From positions 62,001-126,000 of the forward strand of contig NZ_SDLV01000055.1 in NCBI RefSeq assembly GCF_004916905.1: a stretch of 64,000 nt of DNA, read 5' to 3'. Origin of the DNA: Chryseobacterium candidae. Lineage in GTDB: Bacteria; Bacteroidota; Bacteroidia; Flavobacteriales; Weeksellaceae. Each line of letters opens with the position of its first letter. The first letter of the stretch is position 1. Under the pieces are notes generated by a model. It made no database searches. It was given only the letters and a program-made list of their open reading frames with translations, and was not told where the DNA came from. The translations under genes were made by a program, and so were the position numbers. This document shows, in pieces, positions 63,924 to 64,000 of the stretch.

Positions 63924-64000
63924 CAATACTTTTTTGAAAATGAATCCTCTTATTGGCTGATGAAAAATTCCTTCATCAGTATAAATAAGGTGAATGCCTT

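Noticed and set aside
63960..64000. Possible gene start (ATG AAA AAT TCC) near the right edge
   Set aside because: Only 41 nt visible; a CTGATGAA/TTCATCAG hairpin covers the same bases, so it may be a terminator-like structure rather than a gene.

Overview
This window looks like a chromosomal segment from a Flavobacteriia member close to Chryseobacterium (Weeksellaceae). That is inferred, not computed. The support is an AT-rich sequence with few Shine-Dalgarno sites, many matches to the Bacteroidota -7 promoter motif TAnnTTTG, bacteroidotal protein families (MG2-like/TonB-plug proteins, membrane-anchored AraC regulators, secreted proteins opening with 'VGINTxxPxxxLDV', DUF2911, DUF2256), and short dispersed inverted repeats between genes. 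No tRNA, rRNA, CRISPR array or complete insertion sequence was seen.

Layout. 0-6 kb: an RND efflux operon on the minus strand (adaptor, pump, outer-membrane channel; the channel runs off the left edge). 6-16.3 kb: a secreted ADA2/ADGF-like adenosine deaminase, two secreted GINT-family proteins with a membrane AraC regulator, a YcaQ-type DNA glycosylase, a GT14 glycosyltransferase, a half-length DEAD-box protein beside a cold-shock protein, and a MaoC hydratase. 16.5-31.6 kb: an orphan 556-aa protein, a lipoprotein, another GINT protein, AraC regulators, two serine beta-lactamase-fold hydrolases, an MG2/plug protein, an amidohydrolase and a CREST-like membrane hydrolase. 31.8-36.6 kb: a visibly AT-richer restriction-modification island with two different adenine methyltransferases, a PLD-fold endonuclease and a small controller-like HTH protein. 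36.65-36.86 kb: a strongly structured element that I propose is a non-coding RNA, followed by an unrecognised gene. 38-44.7 kb: a GINT protein between two copies of a repeat, then an operon of PIG-L deacetylase, a 34-aa membrane peptide, an SSS symporter and a DUF2911 protein. 44.9-52.2 kb: a photolyase/cryptochrome cluster (MarR, SDR, TIGR03643, photolyase-related protein, CRY-DASH, DUF2256, ABC1 kinase, TetR). 52.6-55.5 kb: a membrane AraC regulator divergent from a GINT protein with RCC1-like repeats.

The most interesting region is 55.6-63.9 kb. Two small HTH proteins precede three paralogous secreted ~180-aa subunits, a PapD-like two-domain periplasmic chaperone, a 934-aa outer-membrane beta-barrel protein with N-terminal beta-sandwich and C-terminal SdrD/carboxypeptidase-regulatory-like domains, and a 477-aa protein whose C-terminal third resembles the subunits while its N-terminal two thirds is unrelated. 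This matches the parts list of a chaperone-usher fibre (subunits, chaperone, assembly platform, two-domain tip adhesin), but none of the parts is a standard Pap/Fim or Bacteroidales type V pilus component. Two of the three subunit genes lie in a recent tandem duplication of about 750 bp in which each copy carries its own promoter, while the middle of the coding sequence has diverged.
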